Shown here: piece by piece, positions 25,628 through 36,458 of the stretch
Numbering within the stretch: the stretch's first letter is position 1
How the letters are laid out: every line of letters begins with the position of its first letter
Origin: Tepidamorphaceae bacterium
Lineage (GTDB): Bacteria; Pseudomonadota; Alphaproteobacteria; Rhizobiales; JAKSCL01
Assembly (NCBI GenBank): GCA_028289445.1
Contig: JANQPO010000005.1
Span: forward strand, 114,814 to 178,813
Length of the DNA stretch: 64,000 nt
Direction: 5' to 3'
Made by a program: the position numbers and the translations under genes
The notes under the pieces: model-generated
Databases searched by the model: none
What the model was told of the DNA's origin: nothing
What the model saw: only the letters and a program-made list of their open reading frames with translations

Positions 25628-27475
25628 ATGTCCGAGCCCGCTTTGTCTTCACCGTCGGATCACCCGACGGTCCGGCATCTGCCGGAAACGCTGATCGATC
25701 GTATCGCCGCAGGCGAGGTCATCGAGCGGCCTGCAAGCGTGGTCAAGGAACTGGCCGAAAACGCCATCGACGCCGGTGCGCAATCGGTCGAAATCGTTGT
25801 TGAGGAAGGCGGCCGTCGGTTGATCCGCGTCACCGATGACGGCATCGGCATGACGCCAGAAGACCTCGACTTGGCCGTCGAGCGCCACGCCACGTCGAAA
25901 TTGCCCAACGATTCTCTGGACAATATCCGCACGCTTGGTTTTCGCGGCGAGGCGCTTGCCTCCATCGGTGCGGTGGCGCGGCTTGCGATCACCAGCCGAG
26001 CCGCAGAAGACGCCGACACGGGTGCGACGATCTCCGTCGATGCCGGTCAAAAATCGCCAGTCCGTCCAGCGCCGTTCAACCGTGGCACGCGCATCGAAGT
26101 GCGCGATCTCTTCTATGCAACGCCGGCGCGGTTGAAATTCCTCAAATCGGAACGCGCGGAGATGCAGGCCATCGGTGACGTCGCGCGGCGCCTCGCACTT
26201 GCCCATCCAGCCGTTCGGGTGACCGTCAAGTCCGGCGATCGCACGCGCATCGACGCCCATGGCGCCGATCTGGCCGGTGGTGACGATCTCCACCGGATCG
26301 CGCGTCTCATCGATGCCGATTTCGCCGAGAACGCCGTCGCGGTCGATTGCGAGAGGGAGGGTGTGACGGTCGGCGGGTTTGCTGGGCTGCCGACCCATCA
26401 TCGACCGACCGCGCAGGGCATCTACCTGTTCGTCAACGGTCGCCCGGTTCGCGACCGGTTGCTGATGTCGGCGGTGCGGGCCGCCTATGCGGATTTTCTG
26501 CCGCGTGATCGGTCTCCCGTTGCCGTGCTCTATGTGGATATCGATCCAAGCGATGTCGACGTCAACGTGCATCCGGCAAAGGCTGAGGTGCGCTTTCGCG
26601 AGCCGCAACGCGTGCGGGCTGTTGTTCTTTCGGCGCTGCGAGATGCGTTGGCGGCAGCGGGCCACCGTGCGTCGACTGCGGGTGGCTCAGCGGCGATTGC
26701 GGCCTTTCGGCAGGGCGGCGCCGAGCGGCCGACCATTCCGCCGCAACCCAATGTGACTTATGCCTGGCCAGCCGATCGCGATGCACCGACGATCGGTTTC
26801 GGTGAGGAGGCGAGGCGCTTCGATGGGATTGAGCCGAGCGCGCGCAACGAACCCGTCGGCATTTCAGGTGCGCCGGAGCCTCAGTTGGACGACCATCCGC
26901 TCGGCGCCGCGCGGGCTCAGCTCCACGAGACCTATATCGTTGCGCAAACGGCCGATGGGCTGGTCATTGTCGATCAACACGCCGCGCACGAACGGCTCGT
27001 CTATGAAAGGCTGAAGGCCGCACTAGCAGGAGGGTCCGTGCCACGACAGCTTCTCCTCCTGCCCGAAATCGTCGAGCTGAGCGAAGCGGCGGTCGAGCGT
27101 TTGACGGAGGCCGCCGATCAGCTCGCCGCGCTCGGTTTGGGCGTCGAACCCTTTGGACCGGGTGCCATCCTGGTGCGGGAAGTGCCGGCGCTTCTTGCTA
27201 AGGCCGATGTCACCGCGCTCATCCACGATCTCGCCGATTTCTTCGACACCGCGGAGGCGGCGGAAGCGCTCTCAGACCGACTCGACCATATCGCGGCGAC
27301 AATGGCGTGCTATGGCTCAGTCCGCGCCGGCCGGCGCTTGACCGCAGAGGAAATGAACGCCCTCTTGCGCGACATGGAGCAGACACCGGGCGCCGGCCAA
27401 TGCAATCACGGTCGCCCGACCTATATCGAACTGAAGCGCGCCGATATCGAGCGCCTGTTCGGACGTAGGGGATAA
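25628..27475 (+). CDS. mutL: DNA mismatch repair protein MutL with endonuclease-type C-terminus
   Basis: A 615-residue mismatch repair ATPase. The GHKL ATPase motifs are intact: VKELAENAIDAGA, DDGIGM, HATSK and TLGFRGEALASIGA. A low-complexity linker follows (about residues 345-420). The C-terminal domain carries DQHAAHERLVYE near residue 449, the metal-binding nicking-endonuclease motif found in organisms without MutH, plus ACYGSVRAG and CNHGRPTYIEL. The protein should therefore nick DNA itself, consistent with CcrM (not Dam) methylation in this genome. Confidence 0.96.
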   Translation: MSEPALSSPSDHPTVRHLPETLIDRIAAGEVIERPASVVKELAENAIDAGAQSVEIVVEEGGRRLIRVTDDGIGMTPEDLDLAVERHATSKLPNDSLDNIRTLGFRGEALASIGAVARLAITSRAAEDADTGATISVDAGQKSPVRPAPFNRGTRIEVRDLFYATPARLKFLKSERAEMQAIGDVARRLALAHPAVRVTVKSGDRTRIDAHGADLAGGDDLHRIARLIDADFAENAVAVDCEREGVTVGGFAGLPTHHRPTAQGIYLFVNGRPVRDRLLMSAVRAAYADFLPRDRSPVAVLYVDIDPSDVDVNVHPAKAEVRFREPQRVRAVVLSALRDALAAAGHRASTAGGSAAIAAFRQGGAERPTIPPQPNVTYAWPADRDAPTIGFGEEARRFDGIEPSARNEPVGISGAPEPQLDDHPLGAARAQLHETYIVAQTADGLVIVDQHAAHERLVYERLKAALAGGSVPRQLLLLPEIVELSEAAVERLTEAADQLAALGLGVEPFGPGAILVREVPALLAKADVTALIHDLADFFDTAEAAEALSDRLDHIAATMACYGSVRAGRRLTAEEMNALLRDMEQTPGAGQCNHGRPTYIELKRADIERLFGRRG

Positions 27476-27480
27476 TCCCG

Positions 27481-28263
27481 CTACTTTAGATCGCGCAGGA
27501 AGCCCTCGATGGCCCCCACGCATTTCCGACGCTGCTCGGTCTGTGGAAAATGACCGCTGTTCGCCACGGTCACCATGCGCGACTCCGCAATCCCTTCATG
27601 AATGGCGATCGATTTCTTAAGCGGCACCATGCGGTCATCCTTGGCGGCGATGATCAACACGGGAACCGCAATGTCGGCGAGCCGGTCATTGGCGTTGAAA
27701 CGCTGACAGGCGAGAAAATCGTCATGGACCACGGTCGGGCCGGCAACCCGCATATGCCACCGCTGCTGCCGCTTGTAGGATTCGCGGGCGTGCCGAGGCC
27801 ACGAGAACCGTACCATTACGTCGACGGTCGCCTCGAAATTCGTCTTAAAGCCGTTCAAGACCGCATCGGTCACCGGAAATTCGGCGCCGCCACCGATGGT
27901 CACCAATCCGGCGACGCGTGGGTGATGCCGGATGCCGAGGAGGAGTACGATCGCTGCCCCCATCGAATGGCCGACGATGACGGCGCGGGTGAAGCCCATC
28001 GCGTCGAGGAAGGCGCCGACCGCATCGGTGTAAGCCTCGACCGTATCGTGTCCGGTCCCTCCGTCGACATCATGGCCGGGCAGATCAAGCGTGTAGGTGG
28101 CGATCTGACGAAAGTCGCCGCCGGCGTTCCGCCAGGATTGGGGCCAGTCCGCGCGCTGTCCGCCAGCACCGTGGACGAAGACTAAGACGGGATCGTCGGG
28201 CTCGTGTTTGACACGGTTGTGGCCAAAGGACAGGCCGCCGATAGCTGTGTGAATGTTTGGCAT
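27481..28263 (-). CDS. Alpha/beta hydrolase
   Basis: A 260-residue cytoplasmic alpha/beta hydrolase. The oxyanion segment VFVHGAGGQRADW, the nucleophile elbow VGHSMGAA (Ser), the acid in IIAAKDDRMVPL (Asp) and the catalytic His in ANSGHFP make a complete triad. The substrate is unknown; esterase, lactonase and haloperoxidase-like roles are all possible. It converges with mutL (5 nt between stops) and is divergent from the Cys-rich secreted protein. Confidence 0.88.
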   Translation of the reverse strand: MPNIHTAIGGLSFGHNRVKHEPDDPVLVFVHGAGGQRADWPQSWRNAGGDFRQIATYTLDLPGHDVDGGTGHDTVEAYTDAVGAFLDAMGFTRAVIVGHSMGAAIVLLLGIRHHPRVAGLVTIGGGAEFPVTDAVLNGFKTNFEATVDVMVRFSWPRHARESYKRQQRWHMRVAGPTVVHDDFLACQRFNANDRLADIAVPVLIIAAKDDRMVPLKKSIAIHEGIAESRMVTVANSGHFPQTEQRRKCVGAIEGFLRDLK

Positions 28264-28367
28264 TTAACGGTTCGCTTCCATCTTTCCTGCACATACGCTG
28301 TTGCGCGAGGCAGGCAAAGTGTATTGTGCTGGCGAGCGAACGGAATATCAGCGTGGGCAGGACTGCG

Positions 28368-29138
28368 ATGGGATTGGGGCAAATGGGCCGGTGCGCTGTG
28401 GCCGGCATTGTGGTCGCTGCGGCCGTTGTGGCTATGGCTGCGCCGACGTCGGCAGCGACGCGCTGTGTCGCAAAGGCCAAGACAAGCGACGGCACGATCC
28501 TTGATGCAACGGTCGGGTCAGCCGTCGCGCTTAGCCCGATCACGGCCTGTCAAAACGCACTGAAGAGCTGTGCGGCCGATCTCCCCGAGTCGGCCCAGGC
28601 CGCGAAATGTGAAGTCGTGGAGGCCACCGAGACACAGGACAAAGTTACGGTCGCCGCAGTTCAAAGACGACCGGCCGAGGCGGTGTCCGACCTATGCAAC
28701 ATAGACGCTTGCCGGCGCGCCTATCGCTCTTTCCGCGCATCGGATTGTACCTTTCAGCCGAACAGAGGGCCGCGTCGGCTCTGCACCAAGACGGATGCCG
28801 ATGTCGCAGCGCGGCGGGACATCGTTCCGCGCGAGACGCCACCGGCCGTCCAGCGTGGTCGGCGCGCGGCACCGCGCGGCTGCAACATCACCGCGTGCAG
28901 CCGTGCTTATCGCACGTTCCGTGCCTCAGACTGCACCTATCAACCGAGTTCCGGCCCTCGCCGGCTCTGCACCAAAGGCTTTGCGGGACGATCGGGCACG
29001 GTTCAGGTCTTCCGGCCCCGTTCGCGTGGCTTTCAGTCTTGTAACGTTTCGGCTTGCCGGCGGAGCTACAGCACCTTCCGTGCGTCGGATTGCACGTATC
29101 GGACGCTCTTCGGCGCTCGACGTCTCTGCAGGCTTTAG
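28368..29138 (+). CDS. Exported Cys-rich protein with three BA14K-like repeats
   Basis: A 256-residue protein with a signal peptide ([18 protein letters not shown], cleavage near TSAA). The mature part begins with a small Cys-containing region ([20 protein letters not shown]) and then has three repeats at about residues 110-139, 172-201 and 225-254. Each follows CN-x2-AC-x-R-x-Y-x2-FRASDCT ... RRLC, with four Cys. The YRxFxxSD-G-RR-C frame resembles BA14K, an alphaproteobacterial surface-protein domain; the first and third Cys of each repeat are additions. Arg-rich and oxidisable, it could be a cell-surface adhesin or a disulfide-stabilised envelope protein. Function is unknown. Its stop overlaps the convergent dehydratase gene by 4 nt. 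Confidence 0.75.
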   Translation: MGLGQMGRCAVAGIVVAAAVVAMAAPTSAATRCVAKAKTSDGTILDATVGSAVALSPITACQNALKSCAADLPESAQAAKCEVVEATETQDKVTVAAVQRRPAEAVSDLCNIDACRRAYRSFRASDCTFQPNRGPRRLCTKTDADVAARRDIVPRETPPAVQRGRRAAPRGCNITACSRAYRTFRASDCTYQPSSGPRRLCTKGFAGRSGTVQVFRPRSRGFQSCNVSACRRSYSTFRASDCTYRTLFGARRLCRL

Positions 29139-30175
29139 TCGGTAGTGGGGCGCGACGGCCAGGTGTCTCCGAGGCGATAGCCCTGTGGCCAGGGATCGGT
29201 AGAATCAAGCATATGCTGATGCGTGCCGGTGACCCAGGCGCGGCCGGAGATCGATGGCACGATCGCTGGTCGGTCGCCGACCGTCGTCTCGCCAAGGATT
29301 GTGCCGGTGAAGCGGGACCCGATGATCGACGTCGCCTCGAACCGATCGCCGACGGCCATGAGACCGCGTGCGTGCATCAAGGCCATGCGTGCGCAGGTGG
29401 CGGTCCCGCAGGGCGATCGATCGATCTTCGCCGGTTGAATGACGGCCGACTGGCGGCCGGCAAATCCGCCGTCGGTTGCGGCGACCGGGCCGGAGAACAA
29501 GCAAAACGAGATGTGTCGCCAGTCCGGATTATCGGGATGGTCGAAGCCCAGTTGGACATTGGCGGCATCGGTGATGCGTACGCCCGTTTCCGCCAGCGTC
29601 CGCGCTTCATGGGGTTCCAGCGCAAATCCGAGCTCGGTGGCATCGACAACAACAAAACTGTCGCCGCCAAAGGCCGTGTCGACTGTGATCGTACCGATCC
29701 CCTCAACCTCAAGCATTACGTCGAGCGCGCATGCGAAAGACGGAATGTTTTGAACCGTAATTCGTTCCGCCTTGCCGTCCTTGCACGTCGCCATCACTTC
29801 GATGATGCCGCCGGGCGCCTCTAGCGTGAGCCGGGTTTCCGGCTCCGTCATCGGCAGGATGCCGGTATCGAGAAGAACCGTTGCAACACAAATCGCATTT
29901 GATCCCGACATCGGCGGCGTGTCTTCGGGTTCCATGATGATGAAACCCATCTGGGCGCGCGGATCCTTCGGCGGCACCAGCAGATTGACATGACGAAAGA
30001 CGCCGCCGCGCGGCTCGTTGAGAACGAAGCGGCGAAGGGTTTCGTCGTCGGCAATGGCGCGCGACTGCGCCCACAGCGTCTCGCCGGCGGGCGGCGCGAC
30101 ACCACCCACGATGACATCGCCGACTTCGCCTTCGGCATGGCAGGAGACGACATGGATGGTGCGGATTGTGGCCAT
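29135..30175 (-). CDS. Proline racemase superfamily enzyme, probable trans-3-hydroxy-L-proline dehydratase
   Basis: A 346-residue cytoplasmic enzyme. Proline racemases and 4-hydroxyproline epimerases use two catalytic cysteines. Here the first position is Ser ([19 protein letters not shown], where racemases have MCGH) and the second is Cys ([13 protein letters not shown]). A Ser or Thr at the first position is the mark of trans-3-hydroxy-L-proline dehydratases, which make pyrroline-2-carboxylate. An unusual SGSN rather than xGH follows the Ser, so the subfamily is uncertain. ATG 30173-30175 gives the expected N-terminus ([19 protein letters not shown]). No hydroxyproline catabolic partner is adjacent. 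Confidence 0.8.
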   Translation of the reverse strand: MATIRTIHVVSCHAEGEVGDVIVGGVAPPAGETLWAQSRAIADDETLRRFVLNEPRGGVFRHVNLLVPPKDPRAQMGFIIMEPEDTPPMSGSNAICVATVLLDTGILPMTEPETRLTLEAPGGIIEVMATCKDGKAERITVQNIPSFACALDVMLEVEGIGTITVDTAFGGDSFVVVDATELGFALEPHEARTLAETGVRITDAANVQLGFDHPDNPDWRHISFCLFSGPVAATDGGFAGRQSAVIQPAKIDRSPCGTATCARMALMHARGLMAVGDRFEATSIIGSRFTGTILGETTVGDRPAIVPSISGRAWVTGTHQHMLDSTDPWPQGYRLGDTWPSRPTTD

Positions 30176-30260
30176 GGCTGAAGTGACGCCATTTTGCTGT
30201 GGAAGTCCAGGTGGTTGGTGACCGGTTCCGTTTCCAGATGCCGCAAAGTAAGGTCCTCTC

Positions 30261-31292
30261 ATGACGGATGACGATAAACACTGGGCGGTCCTCAATCTGG
30301 CTTTGCCGATACTGACGATCATCGGCGGGCTCGGCGTCTACTTTTTGCTGTTCCAATTCCTTGTCGATCCGCTCAACCCGAACCTCGATTCGCTCGGTTC
30401 GCCGAATGCGGTCTTCTTCTGGGAGACCGACGCGCCAGCCTCTCTCACGGAAGCGCTGGCGGCCGACCTGAACGCCCGATACGCTTTCGCGATCCCAAGC
30501 GTTTTAATGGCACTGGTCTTTGTCGCTGTGCTGATTGTCGCGTTCGGCCAGGTGTTGCCGCAATTCGGCTGGCCGGCAATGGCGCTTGGCGTGGCAGCGC
30601 TGCCGCTCGGCGCGGCGATCGGCTATGTAGAGCAATATGCCAACCCGCTACGCGCAGCCGTGGCCGATTGCCTGCCGGCCAGCTTAGACGATAGCTGTCC
30701 GCTCGATCAGGCCGTGGCGCGCAATCCGGGCGGTTGGTCGTTCGATGCCGGTGTCTTGGATCAGATCCGGTTCCTGGTCAGCGTCAATTCGGCCGTCAGC
30801 GTCGCCGGCATCGCACTGATCGGCATCTGCGCGATTTTCATCGCCCGAACGGTGCCGACCTCCGCGCTCGATCCCGACTATTTGAAGCGCCGCCGGGCCG
30901 GCCTCGATACGATGCTCGTCGTCGTGGGTCTGCTTTTGGTCTTTTCGGTCGCCACGACGCACGGCTTTTACAATTTCTCGTCCGCCTTGATGTGGCCAGA
31001 GACAGCCGGCTCCTTCCGGCTTCTCGCCTCTGCCGGCACGACGTATTGGGGCGCCGCCTACACCACCGTACTTATCGTCCTTGCCGCGCCGGCCATTGCG
31101 TCGGTCGCGCGCGATGCTCGGCGCGCGGCGCGTGCGGCGCTTCCCGACGCCAGCTTTGCGCAGCGTCAGGCTTGGTGCCACGACCAGGGAATCGAGATTG
31201 CCCTGCGTGAACGGCTACGGCTTGCGACAGCGGCTCTGGCGCCCGTGCTAACGGCACCGGTTCTCGATCTTCTGCGCAGCGTTGCCGGCTAG
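30261..31292 (+). CDS. Polytopic membrane protein of unknown function
   Basis: A 343-residue membrane protein with about six hydrophobic segments: residues about 12-35, 75-95, 98-117, 165-192, 208-230 and 260-285. Between segments 3 and 4 there is a loop with two Cys ([17 protein letters not shown]). It starts at ATG 30261 with AAGG upstream. I cannot assign a family. Its stop codon overlaps that of convergent rsmD (CTAG). Confidence 0.7.
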   Translation: MTDDDKHWAVLNLALPILTIIGGLGVYFLLFQFLVDPLNPNLDSLGSPNAVFFWETDAPASLTEALAADLNARYAFAIPSVLMALVFVAVLIVAFGQVLPQFGWPAMALGVAALPLGAAIGYVEQYANPLRAAVADCLPASLDDSCPLDQAVARNPGGWSFDAGVLDQIRFLVSVNSAVSVAGIALIGICAIFIARTVPTSALDPDYLKRRRAGLDTMLVVVGLLLVFSVATTHGFYNFSSALMWPETAGSFRLLASAGTTYWGAAYTTVLIVLAAPAIASVARDARRAARAALPDASFAQRQAWCHDQGIEIALRERLRLATAALAPVLTAPVLDLLRSVAG

Positions 31293-31855
31293 TCGCTTCG
31301 ACGATAAGTCGAAAAGACCACCGCCGTGTCGCCGTAAACCCGCCGCTGAACAACGCTAAACCCGTCTGGCAAAGCGATCTCAACAGCCGCGTCTTCCTCT
31401 AGGACGGCCGCCGCCTCGGTGGCAAGCCAGCCGCCTGCGGCGGCCGATGCGAGGGCGCGTTCGCCAAGCCCCTTGCCATAGGGCGGATCGCAAAACACCA
31501 AGTCAAAGGGCGCGAGGCGCTGATTGGTCCCAAGCCGGGTCGCATCGCGGCGAAACACCCTGGTGACGCCGGTCAGGCCGAGATGCTCAATGTTGGTCCG
31601 GACGAGGCCACGCGCCTGCACGTCATCTTCGACAAAGAGCGCAAAGGCCGCGCCGCGTGACAATGCTTCAAGGCCGAGGGCGCCCGTCCCCGCGAATAGG
31701 TCAAGAACACGGGCGCCTTGAACCCGATCGCCGCCTGGGCCATGGGCCAAGATGTTGAAGACCGCCTCACGCGTCCGGTCGCTCGTCGGTCGGGTCGCGC
31801 GTGACTTCGGCGCCGCAAGCGCCGCGCCCTTATGCCGACCGCCGACGATGCGCAT
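31289..31855 (-). CDS. rsmD: 16S rRNA (guanine(966)-N(2))-methyltransferase RsmD
   Basis: A 188-residue SAM-dependent methylase acting on 16S rRNA in the assembled small subunit. MRIVGGRHKGAAL is the standard RsmD N-terminus, followed by RPTSDRTREAVFNIL, the SAM-binding LDLFAGTGALGLEALSRG and the catalytic DPPYGKG. ATG 31853-31855 lies inside the last codons of the upstream pseudouridine synthase gene (26-nt overlap), so the two RNA-modification genes are coupled. Confidence 0.95.
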   Translation of the reverse strand: MRIVGGRHKGAALAAPKSRATRPTSDRTREAVFNILAHGPGGDRVQGARVLDLFAGTGALGLEALSRGAAFALFVEDDVQARGLVRTNIEHLGLTGVTRVFRRDATRLGTNQRLAPFDLVFCDPPYGKGLGERALASAAAGGWLATEAAAVLEEDAAVEIALPDGFSVVQRRVYGDTAVVFSTYRRSD

Positions 31856-32693
31856 GGCGTGCCGAAGTGCCTGTCCGGCTCGCTTTCGGGCGCTCTTTAG
31901 TCGGGAGTACGACGCCGGCCTGGCGCGCGAGTTTCGCACCAAGCTGGTCGGCGAGCACGCGGGCCTTGACCTCCTCGACGGCGCCGGGCCTTAGCGCACC
32001 GAGCTGGAAGGGGCCGTAGGAAACGCGGATCAATCGCGTCACGGAAAGATCAAGGGCCGCAAGCACCTTCTTCACTTCCCGGTTCTTGCCCTCGCTGAGC
32101 GCCATGGTGAGCCAGGCGTTTGACCCTTGTACCCGCTCCAGATGCGCGTCGATCCCGCGATAGCGCACACCATCGACGGTGATGCCGCTCTTCAGGCCAG
32201 CAAGCCTGTCCTGGTCTACCGATCCGTGCACGCGCACCCGGTACCGCCGAATCCAACCGGTCGATGGCAACTCAAGGGTGCGGGCGAGGCCGCCGTCATT
32301 GGTCAAAAGCAGCAAGCCCTCCGTGTTGATGTCGAGCCGACCGATTGACACGACGCGCGGCAGTTCGTCGGGCAGGGCGTCGAACACCGTCCTTCGACCC
32401 TGCGGATCACGTGCACTCGTGACCAATCCCTTAGGCTTGTGGAAAAGCCACAGCCTGGACGGCTCGGCGCGGGGCAGAGGTTTGCCGTCGACGACCACCC
32501 GATCCGCAGCCCCCACGGTGATCGCCGGGCTTTCAAGAACGCGTCCATTCACGGCAACCCGGCCGGCGGCGATCCAGGTCTCGGCCTCGCGCCGCGAACA
32601 CAAGCCGGCACGCGCCATGACCTTGGCGATGCGATCGCCCCTCTCCGGCGCCGAGCGGGCCTGGGCCTTTGTGTCGTCTCGTGTTTGCGTCAT
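31830..32693 (-). CDS. RluB/RsuA-type rRNA pseudouridine synthase
   Basis: A 287-residue enzyme converting uridine to pseudouridine in rRNA. An N-terminal S4 RNA-binding domain (RIAKVMARAGLCSRREAETW) is followed by the RsuA-family catalytic block VVSIGRLDINTEGLLLLTND, whose Asp is the catalytic residue, and by SEGKNREVKKVL. The basic C-terminal tail (EERPKASRTGTSARHAHRRR would be its core) is typical of RluB-like members in this class. RluB (23S) is more likely than RsuA, but motifs alone do not settle it. It is divergent from tadA and precedes rsmD. Confidence 0.9.
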   Translation of the reverse strand: MTQTRDDTKAQARSAPERGDRIAKVMARAGLCSRREAETWIAAGRVAVNGRVLESPAITVGAADRVVVDGKPLPRAEPSRLWLFHKPKGLVTSARDPQGRRTVFDALPDELPRVVSIGRLDINTEGLLLLTNDGGLARTLELPSTGWIRRYRVRVHGSVDQDRLAGLKSGITVDGVRYRGIDAHLERVQGSNAWLTMALSEGKNREVKKVLAALDLSVTRLIRVSYGPFQLGALRPGAVEEVKARVLADQLGAKLARQAGVVLPTKERPKASRTGTSARHAHRRRSA

Positions 32694-32737
32694 AGGATGC
32701 CTGATAGCAGAGTGGATCGATGGCGGCGAGGCCGGAC

Positions 32738-33187
32738 ATGTCAATGGAACAGGCACTGGTGGAGGCACGCCTTGCCGCCGAGCGCGGCGAGGTGCCGGTC
32801 GGTTGCGTCATCGTCAAGGACGGCGTAGTGATCGCCGCTGCCGGCAACCGAACCCTGGCCGATCGAGATCCGACAGCCCATGCCGAGATACTGGCGATCC
32901 GCCAGGCCAGCGGCGCTCTACAATCCGAGCGGCTCATCGACTGCGATCTCTATGTCACGCTGGAACCGTGCGCGATGTGTGCCGCCGCGATTTCCTTTGC
33001 CCGCATCCGGCGACTCTACTTCGGCGCGGCCGACCAGAAGGGCGGAGCGGTTGAGAACGGTCCGCGATTTTTCTCACAGCCCACTTGCCATCACGCCCCG
33101 GAGGTCTACGGCGGAATCGGCGAGACGGAGGCGGCGCGACTGTTGAAGGATTTCTTTGAAGCGCGCCGACCCGCCGGGGTCAAGTAG
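32738..33187 (+). CDS. tadA: tRNA-specific adenosine deaminase TadA
   Basis: About 149 residues; it converts A34 to inosine in tRNA-Arg(ACG). The zinc-binding and catalytic HAE (TAHAEILAIRQ) and PCAMC (TLEPCAMCAAAI) motifs are complete, and the C-terminus has the usual FFEARR. ATG 32738 follows GAGG by seven bases; ATG 32720 is a possible longer start. It is divergent from the pseudouridine synthase gene with a 44-nt gap, so both RNA-modification genes may share a promoter region. Confidence 0.93.
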   Translation: MSMEQALVEARLAAERGEVPVGCVIVKDGVVIAAAGNRTLADRDPTAHAEILAIRQASGALQSERLIDCDLYVTLEPCAMCAAAISFARIRRLYFGAADQKGGAVENGPRFFSQPTCHHAPEVYGGIGETEAARLLKDFFEARRPAGVK

Positions 33188-33275
33188 TCCGCGATCGGCG
33201 CTCCTTCGATGTCGTTCCGTCGGTGGGTGCAACGTGTTAGGGTCCGAGGTCAACGGTCAATGATGGGAGCTGAGC

Positions 33276-34106
33276 GTGGCCATCGGCCGACAAAGTGATG
33301 ATGCGCTGGCTGCATTCGTCGAGTGGCACGTTGAGGCGGGTGCGGACGCGATTCTGTCCGACGAGCCCGTTGACCGATTCGCGGCGTCGGCCAACCCGCC
33401 GAAACCGGACAAGCAGGTTCCAAGACTACCTGCCGAGCCCCAACTCAATCTCGATCCGGCGATGGTGCCGCCAATTGCGACCGGCGCATCCGATGATGAG
33501 AAAGCGGTCGCCGACGCCAGAACGTTGGCCGCCGGTGCCGAAACGCTGGATGCGTTGAAAGATGCCCTTTCGACCTTTGAGGGATGCAGTCTCAAGGCGA
33601 CGGCGAAATCGCTGGTATTCTCCGATGGCAATCCAAATGCGCAGATCATGATGATCGGCGAAGCGCCCGGGCGCGATGAGGATATCCAGGGTAAGCCCTT
33701 TGTCGGTCGGTCGGGTCAGCTTCTGGATCGCATGCTAGCCGCGACCGGGCTTGATCGCGACCGCGTCTACATCGCCAACATCGTGCCGTGGCGTCCGCCT
33801 GGAAACCGGACACCGACGCCGGCCGAAACGGAAATCTGTTTTCCTTTCCTTGTCCGTCAGATCGAACTGGCCTCGCCCAAGATCATCGTGCCCCTGGGCG
33901 GTGCGGCCGCGAAACGTCTCTTTGAGACCACCGACGGTATCTTGAGGACCCGCGGCAAGTGGCGCGATGTCCTTGTCGGGACGCATCATGCGCGCGCCAT
34001 GGCAACCTTGCATCCCGCTTATCTTCTCCGTTCACCGGTACAAAAAAGGCTCGCTTGGCGCGATATGCAGGCATTAAAGCGACAACTTGCCGCAGCGGAG
34101 CCCTAG
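33276..34106 (+). CDS. Uracil-DNA glycosylase, family 4-like, with few cysteines
   Basis: A 276-residue base-excision enzyme. Motif A is GEAPGRDEDIQGKPFVGRSG, followed by QLLDRML, NIVPWRPPGNRTPTP and the second active-site motif LHPAYLLRSP, all family 4-like. The N-terminal 80 residues are a low-complexity extension. Family 4 enzymes hold a 4Fe-4S cluster on four Cys, but this protein has only two (C104 in FEGCSLKAT, C188 in EICFPF), so the cluster is probably absent. GTG 33276 follows GGGAG. It lies near tadA and ccrM. Confidence 0.87.
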   Translation: MAIGRQSDDALAAFVEWHVEAGADAILSDEPVDRFAASANPPKPDKQVPRLPAEPQLNLDPAMVPPIATGASDDEKAVADARTLAAGAETLDALKDALSTFEGCSLKATAKSLVFSDGNPNAQIMMIGEAPGRDEDIQGKPFVGRSGQLLDRMLAATGLDRDRVYIANIVPWRPPGNRTPTPAETEICFPFLVRQIELASPKIIVPLGGAAAKRLFETTDGILRTRGKWRDVLVGTHHARAMATLHPAYLLRSPVQKRLAWRDMQALKRQLAAAEP

Positions 34107-34221
34107 TTCATCCCTGTCTGCGCCGTTAATCGATCTGAGAATAGTATTCATATTTTGTTTATTCCCGCTTTAGTACGGCCAGTGTATGTCTGCGCCGGTG
34201 GTTTGGTAGTGAGTGGCGTGG

Positions 34222-35699
<1,478 letters not shown>

Positions 35700-35710
35700 C
35701 TAGCCGTCGA

Positions 35711-35731
35711 ACGTAAAGTGTTAACGTAAAG
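35711..35731. repeat. 8-bp direct repeat in the rnhB-ccrM gap
   Basis: ACGTAAAG occurs at 35711-35718 and again at 35724-35731, a 13-bp period, in the 65-bp gap between rnhB and ccrM. GTTAAC sits between the copies. It could be a binding site for a regulator of ccrM; chance is also possible. Confidence 0.4.
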
Positions 35732-35737
35732 AAGAGC

Positions 35738-36352
35738 TTAAGCCCGGCCTCCGAGAACCGATCGGACTGGTGCGAAGGATCGGCGGTGGTGTGGTGTGGC
35801 CCCAAGGCTGGCAAGGGCCGCGCGATGGGCGGCGGTCGGGTAGCCCTTGTTGTCCGCAAAACCATAGCCCGGGTGAGAACGATCCAAGGCGACCATGATC
35901 CGGTCCCGCCAGACTTTGGCGACGATCGAAGCGGCGGCGATCGATAGCGATTTGGCATCGCCCCCGATCACCGTCTGACATGCAATATCTGTATCGGGCG
36001 GCACATCGCGCCCGTCGATCAGGGCCAGGTCCGGTCGCCGCGATAGAGCCTCGATGGCGCGTGCCATGGCCCAAAGAGACGCTGCCCGGATATTCATGGT
36101 GTCGATACGGCAAGGTGGCGCGATGCCGATCCCTATCTCGGCGGTCTCAATGAGCGTCTTGCACAGGCGTTCGCGCCGACCTGCGGACAGCTTCTTGGAA
36201 TCATCCAGCCCGCTTGGAACGCAACCGGGGTCGAGAACGACAGCCGCGGCTACGACTGGCCCGGCGAGCGGCCCGCGGCCAGCTTCATCGACCCCAGCGA
36301 TGTACGCCAAGCCATCGGTCCGCGCTTTGTCTTCGAAGGAGAAGTCGGGCAT
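35738..36352 (-). CDS. rnhB: Ribonuclease HII
   Basis: A 204-residue endonuclease that cuts RNA in RNA-DNA hybrids, including single ribonucleotides. The metal-binding acidic residues are in YIAGVDEAGRGPLAGPVVAA (Asp-Glu) and further downstream (DLALIDGRDVP). It begins MPDFSFEDKARTDGLAYIAG from ATG 36350-36352. The rnhB-ccrM pairing is common in alphaproteobacteria, and the 65-bp gap leaves room for a ccrM promoter. Confidence 0.94.
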   Translation of the reverse strand: MPDFSFEDKARTDGLAYIAGVDEAGRGPLAGPVVAAAVVLDPGCVPSGLDDSKKLSAGRRERLCKTLIETAEIGIGIAPPCRIDTMNIRAASLWAMARAIEALSRRPDLALIDGRDVPPDTDIACQTVIGGDAKSLSIAAASIVAKVWRDRIMVALDRSHPGYGFADNKGYPTAAHRAALASLGATPHHRRSFAPVRSVLGGRA

Positions 36353-36458
36353 GGGCGGGCCACTCAATCCTGGGCGTCTGAGTCGCCCGTAATCTATCAA
36401 CGCGACTATCGCCGAAGAGGTGTTCCAAGAAAACACCTGCCTACAAAGAGTGCCGGCG

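Noticed and set aside
25649..26665. Long minus-strand frame inside mutL
   Set aside because: It is antisense to conserved MutL motifs and has no domain of its own.
35721..35741. Candidate CtrA box (TTAA...TTAA) upstream of ccrM
   Set aside because: The two TTAA elements are 13 bases apart, not the 7 of the CtrA consensus.
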